Positions 60,863 to 64,000 of a DNA stretch of 64,000 bases are shown piece by piece. The DNA comes from Faecalicoccus sp. (lineage in GTDB: Bacteria > Bacillota_I > Bacilli_A > Erysipelotrichales > Erysipelotrichaceae): contig JAGAWH010000091.1 of assembly GCA_017941505.1 (NCBI GenBank), positions 1 through 64,000 on the forward strand. The letters run 5' to 3'. Numbering within the stretch: position 1 is the first letter of the stretch; every line of letters starts with the position of its first letter. Below the pieces are notes generated by a model. That model was not told the DNA's origin and searched no databases. It saw nothing but the letters and a program-made list of their open reading frames with translations. Position numbers and translations under genes: made by a program.

Positions 60863-62053
60863 TTATCTATAATGCGGTCCATTGATCTTCGATGTTTTAA
60901 TATCAAACCGAACAGATTGCATTTTATCTCCTTTTTTCAAAATAATATCGGGCAGATTTCTTGTTAAGAATAAAGAAATCCCTTCTGTAGGACAATAAGC
61001 CCCTGCCCTTTCAAAGACAAAGACATCACCAATTCTAAGATCAGTAATCGGCAGACTCTTAATCAGTATATCATTGACAGAACATAAAGCGCCACAAATA
61101 TTCCATTCTGCAGCATCTCCTTTTATAGGATGATCCTGACACAAATGAAATGGTGGAGTTCGCATGCCCATATTCTGCCCATAATAAGTGATTTGATGGA
61201 TACCTCCATCCACAATCGCAAAACGAACATTCTTGTTGATTTTCGTATCGACAACCGTTGTTATATAAGAACCACAGCTGGCCGCAATGGTTCTTCCCAT
61301 TTCCAAAACGATTTCAACATCCAAATCTATATCCCGCAACAATGACTTAAAACTTCTTAAATAGGTTTCTTCATCAAAATCTTCGCTAAAATAATCGATA
61401 GGAAGACCCGGTCCGTATTCAAAACTCTTCGCATCAAATCCATAATCACGTTTTAAGCGGCGAATTAATTTAACCATACGGTTCATTTCTTTCTGCAGTA
61501 CCTTAATGGAATGCTTCTGCGTTCCGGAAAAATATTGAATACCGACAATATTTAAATAAGAATAATGACTTTGATTCCGGATAATTCCGAAAATTGTATC
61601 TGCATCCATTCCAAACTGATTAACGCTGGTTAAGCGTAAGATGACATCCAGAGACTGCTTATATTTTTTGGATAAGCGGTCCAGCAGATCCAATTGAGAA
61701 AGTGATTCTACCGTATACTTTCCAATCGATAGTTTATTTTCCAAATAGCTTTGAATATCCTGTTCTGCCTTATAAACTCCCGATAAGACAATTTTAGAAA
61801 GGTCGATATTCTGGTCAAGACAAACTTCAAATTCCCCCGGTGAACAGATTTCGTAATAATCGATCATCGGTTCGATTTCCTTCACTATAAATGTATTTGC
61901 CTTAGCCGCATAAGCCAGCTTTACATTTTGAGGCAGAGAATCCCGCAAATGTTGAACCCTTCCTGCTAATTCGTCGATATCAAAACAATACAGCGGCGTC
62001 TGGTAGTTTTGAAGCAGTTCTCTAATTTCATTATCGTCCACGATAAGCACCAT
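60863..62053 (-). CDS. PLP fold-type III decarboxylase (DAP/ornithine decarboxylase superfamily, BtrK-like features)
   Basis: Alanine-racemase-type barrel enzyme. The PLP lysine is Lys51 in LAYAAKANTF. Then come NQFGMD (about 145), GIQYFSGTQ (about 173) where DapDC has HxHxGSQ, EYGPGLPI, LEMGRTIAASCGSY, FAIVDGGIHQ and ICGALCSVNDIL with the subunit-interface active-site Cys. The FGMD, SGTQ and DGGxH patterns resemble BtrK, which decarboxylates a carrier-bound glutamyl group, more than lysA. It overlaps the adenylation gene by 23 bp; a GTG four codons in (62041) has better ribosome-site spacing. The substrate is not determined. Confidence 0.82.
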   Translation of the reverse strand: MVLIVDDNEIRELLQNYQTPLYCFDIDELAGRVQHLRDSLPQNVKLAYAAKANTFIVKEIEPMIDYYEICSPGEFEVCLDQNIDLSKIVLSGVYKAEQDIQSYLENKLSIGKYTVESLSQLDLLDRLSKKYKQSLDVILRLTSVNQFGMDADTIFGIIRNQSHYSYLNIVGIQYFSGTQKHSIKVLQKEMNRMVKLIRRLKRDYGFDAKSFEYGPGLPIDYFSEDFDEETYLRSFKSLLRDIDLDVEIVLEMGRTIAASCGSYITTVVDTKINKNVRFAIVDGGIHQITYYGQNMGMRTPPFHLCQDHPIKGDAAEWNICGALCSVNDILIKSLPITDLRIGDVFVFERAGAYCPTEGISLFLTRNLPDIILKKGDKMQSVRFDIKTSKINGPHYR

Positions 62054-63563
62054 CCTTTGCCGCTTGAAGCATAGCTTTGCGGTCTGTCTTTCCGTTTTTT
62101 GTAAGCGGCAGACTGTCTAATTGATAAATTGAGCGTGGAATCATATAGGTCGGAAGTACGATCTTCAATTTTTCAATAAACTGAGTTTTATCAATATTTC
62201 CTGCATAGAAACAATAAATTCGTTTTTTCTCATCATCAAAGGCAGCGGAACACTGCATAACTTCCTCTATATTCAACGCCTGTTTTTCTATTTCTTCCAA
62301 TTCGATACGATGACCTTGATATTTGATTTGGAAATCTTTCCTTCCCTCAAACATCAATTCACCTTTATCGTTATATGAACCCAAATCCCCACTGCGATAA
62401 ATTCTTTCATAGAATCTTGTCTGCAATGGATTTTGCACAAAATGTTTCTCGGTCTGTTCCGGATTGTTGAAATATCCGATTCCGACAGATCTGCCCTTAA
62501 TGCAGATTTCACCTGTTATAGATGTGTCCGTTACCTTTTGATCATTTTCATCCAGCAAGAATACCTCTTCATTTTTAAAAGCAGTTCCAATCGGAATACC
62601 ATTTGTATAATCGCGATTTGAATCAATCACATGATACGTACAGTTACAGGTGATTTCCGTAGGACCGTATAAATTGATAAAACGGGCATTTGGTAAAGCT
62701 TTCTGCCATGTCTTCAAATGTTTTAAAGGCATGACTTCTCCGCTGAACATCACAGTATCAATTGTATCCGGTGTTTTGTAGTCCAGTGCATGGAATACAC
62801 AAACTAAACTCAATGCAGAAACTGCCCATATCAACATCGTAGCATTATGTTCACATAAATAATCCATGAGCTCTACCGGTGCTGAGAAAAGACGTTTCGG
62901 AATAAGAATCAGAGTCGCCTGTGCTTTTAATGCAGAATATATATCCTTTACCGAAACATCAAAGTCAAAGGGAGCCTGATTGGCAATCCGTGCTTTATCA
63001 TCAATTTCAAAAGTATCCGTAAATACGTCAATAAATTCAATAACAGATTGATGAGAAATCATAACACCTTTAGGAACACCTGTTGATCCGGATGTAAAGT
63101 TAATATACAAAGGATCAACATCAACCGAATTTTGAACCTGCATTTCTAATTGACTGTCCTCAAGGGTTGATTCCTTTTTTAAATCATCAATTAAACATAT
63201 TTCTACATTGGGAAAAACATCGCAGGCATGTTCAAATAAATCTTTGGAAGTGATCACAATACGAGCCTGTAATACAGATTGAATCTGCTCTAGGCGATAA
63301 TCTGTATGATCCGGATTGTAAAGTGAATAATAGTTTCCGGAATAGGCGGCTGCGAAAAAGGCGCATAGAGCATCATTTGATTTCTCCATGTATACTGCAA
63401 CCGGTTCATGAATAATTTGTTTCTGCATTAGATGTTTTGCGACATTGCGGCTGAAAGTACGCATTTGTTCAACAGTAAGTGTACCATTCTGATCAACAAA
63501 GGCTTCTTTCTCTGGCTGCTGCCTGTAAAACTCTTCTAATAAAAACATCACATTATGAATCAT
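62031..63563 (-). CDS. DltA-like amino acid adenylating enzyme (carrier-protein ligase)
   Basis: AMP-forming enzyme that activates a carboxylate and loads it on the carrier protein. ANL motifs: A3 NFTSGSTGVPKGVMISH, A4 FDFDVSVKDIY, A5 INLYGPTEITC, A7 YRSGDLG, A8 FQIKYQGHRIELEEIE and A10 Lys in PLTKNGKTDRKAM. It aligns along its length with DltA (510 versus about 500 residues). At A4 the pocket reads D-V-x-x-K where D-Ala enzymes have D-L-x-x-M, so another substrate is likely. The ATG at 63561-63563 after AAGGGGG is preferred to one 20 codons upstream. First gene of the five-gene operon. Confidence 0.85.
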   Translation of the reverse strand: MIHNVMFLLEEFYRQQPEKEAFVDQNGTLTVEQMRTFSRNVAKHLMQKQIIHEPVAVYMEKSNDALCAFFAAAYSGNYYSLYNPDHTDYRLEQIQSVLQARIVITSKDLFEHACDVFPNVEICLIDDLKKESTLEDSQLEMQVQNSVDVDPLYINFTSGSTGVPKGVMISHQSVIEFIDVFTDTFEIDDKARIANQAPFDFDVSVKDIYSALKAQATLILIPKRLFSAPVELMDYLCEHNATMLIWAVSALSLVCVFHALDYKTPDTIDTVMFSGEVMPLKHLKTWQKALPNARFINLYGPTEITCNCTYHVIDSNRDYTNGIPIGTAFKNEEVFLLDENDQKVTDTSITGEICIKGRSVGIGYFNNPEQTEKHFVQNPLQTRFYERIYRSGDLGSYNDKGELMFEGRKDFQIKYQGHRIELEEIEKQALNIEEVMQCSAAFDDEKKRIYCFYAGNIDKTQFIEKLKIVLPTYMIPRSIYQLDSLPLTKNGKTDRKAMLQAAKDGAYRGR

Positions 63564-63711
63564 GAAAAGAATGCCCCCTTCTATTTCATACCAATGCATT
63601 TTATATCTTATCAAATCTTGCACCGTTTTGCTTAAAAAATTGTATTAGGGTTAGGTTAAATTTATGAAAAATTATCGGGGGTACGATTTTTTTGTATTTT
63701 TTTATCACCAA

Positions 63712-63745
63712 TCAAAAAAAGTGGGTATAAAATTCCAACCCACTT
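63712..63745 (-). terminator. Terminator of the hydrolase gene at the window edge
   Basis: Stem AAGTGGGT (63719-63726) / ACCCACTT (63738-63745), then TTTTTTTGATTG on the minus strand. Confidence 0.75.
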
Positions 63746-64000
63746 AAGTATTCTTCTTAATAAATTGATCGATTATTTTAAGAACTTCCGAATTTCCGAA
63801 CTCCGCACCTCCATGATCGGCCCCTTTCACAAGATAGAAGTAAGCTTCATGACCAGTTTCAATTAAACGGTTATATACGGCTGCACTGCAGCTTGGATTG
63901 ACTGTTCGATCCTTTGTCCCATGGAAGATCAACACCGGTTTAATATCTGTGTTTTCATCGATGACGCAATCGATGGAAAGCTTTCTTTTCATTTCTTCAT
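63744..64000 (-). CDS. Alpha/beta-hydrolase (esterase/peptidase S9-like), C-terminal part
   Basis: The frame runs to the window edge, so the N-terminus is missing; the ATG at 63990-63992 is probably internal. The visible 80-odd residues are the C-terminal third of a Aes/BD-FAE-like hydrolase. VLIFHGTKDRTVNPSCS supplies the acid Asp loop and KGADHGGAEFG the catalytic His. The serine elbow must lie outside the window. It is separated from the Dlt-like operon by a terminator. Confidence 0.75.
   Translation of the reverse strand, partial: EEMKRKLSIDCVIDENTDIKPVLIFHGTKDRTVNPSCSAAVYNRLIETGHEAYFYLVKGADHGGAEFGNSEVLKIIDQFIKKNT

Noticed and set aside
63641..63660. Telomere-like TTAGGG sequence
   Set aside because: Only one and a half copies, in a bacterial intergenic region; no array.

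Overview
The window is a low-GC Gram-positive (Firmicutes) chromosome segment. The gene content fits an anaerobic, gut-type member of the Erysipelotrichales/Erysipelotrichaceae: a Na+-pumping oxaloacetate decarboxylase operon, an NfnAB-type transhydrogenase, pyruvate phosphate dikinase, type III glutamine synthetase, PASTA kinase, Spx, and strong Shine-Dalgarno sites. The assignment to order is an inference from content; the low-GC Gram-positive assignment is firm. Almost every gene lies on the minus strand. Only gpmA, glnN, trpS and rpmB are on the plus strand, each as a single gene bounded by terminators. No tRNA, rRNA, CRISPR array, insertion sequence or prophage was seen.

Layout. 1-3.7 kb: gpmA, a PurF homologue whose glutaminase site is destroyed, and an Ldh2-type dehydrogenase. 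3.8-10.5 kb: two signalling blocks. One is an HTH/PD-(D/E)XK-like protein, a VanX-like D,D-dipeptidase and a lone AgrC-like kinase, with overlapping genes. The other is an OmpR/BaeS two-component pair preceded by two paralogous secreted proteins, each made of three ~62-residue repeats and each driven by the same promoter architecture. 10.6-16.8 kb: an RNA m5U methyltransferase, htpG with two CIRCE operators, a PHP phosphatase, a GNAT enzyme and a DUF2812 membrane protein. 17-21.6 kb: a sortase-anchored repeat protein, a membrane-embedded LuxR-type regulator and a DUF1002 protein. 21.7-25 kb: oadA-oadG-biotin carrier-oadB. 25.2-28.8 kb: infC-rpmI-rplT with an attenuator leader and an AUC start, then nfnAB. 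28.8-32.2 kb: WYL regulator, DUF2779 nuclease-like protein and a zinc phospholipase C-like protein. 32.4-41.6 kb: glnN, GH13, ybaK, ppdK, spx, trpS, uppP. 41.6-53.2 kb: murD-mraY, rpmB and the priA-rsmB-rlmN-stp-prkC-rsgA-rpe-thiN run, which lacks def-fmt. 53.2-57.6 kb: a cellobiose/aryl-beta-glucoside-type PTS operon with an unknown membrane protein. 58-63.6 kb: a Dlt-like operon (adenylation enzyme, PLP fold-III decarboxylase, carrier protein, MBOAT, SGNH protein).

How the genes work together. Central metabolism is arranged around pyruvate, PEP and oxaloacetate (ppdK, oad) and NADPH/ferredoxin balancing (nfnAB). Envelope assembly (mraY, murD, uppP, VanX-like) is monitored by the PASTA kinase and two-component systems.

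The best candidate for an undescribed system is the five-gene Dlt-like operon at 58.0-63.6 kb. It has counterparts of all four DltA-D roles plus an embedded decarboxylase resembling enzymes that act on carrier-bound amino acids. I infer that it modifies a surface polymer with a decarboxylated, amine-bearing acyl group instead of D-alanine. Second candidates are the WYL-DUF2779-PLC operon and the two-component/twin repeat-protein circuit.
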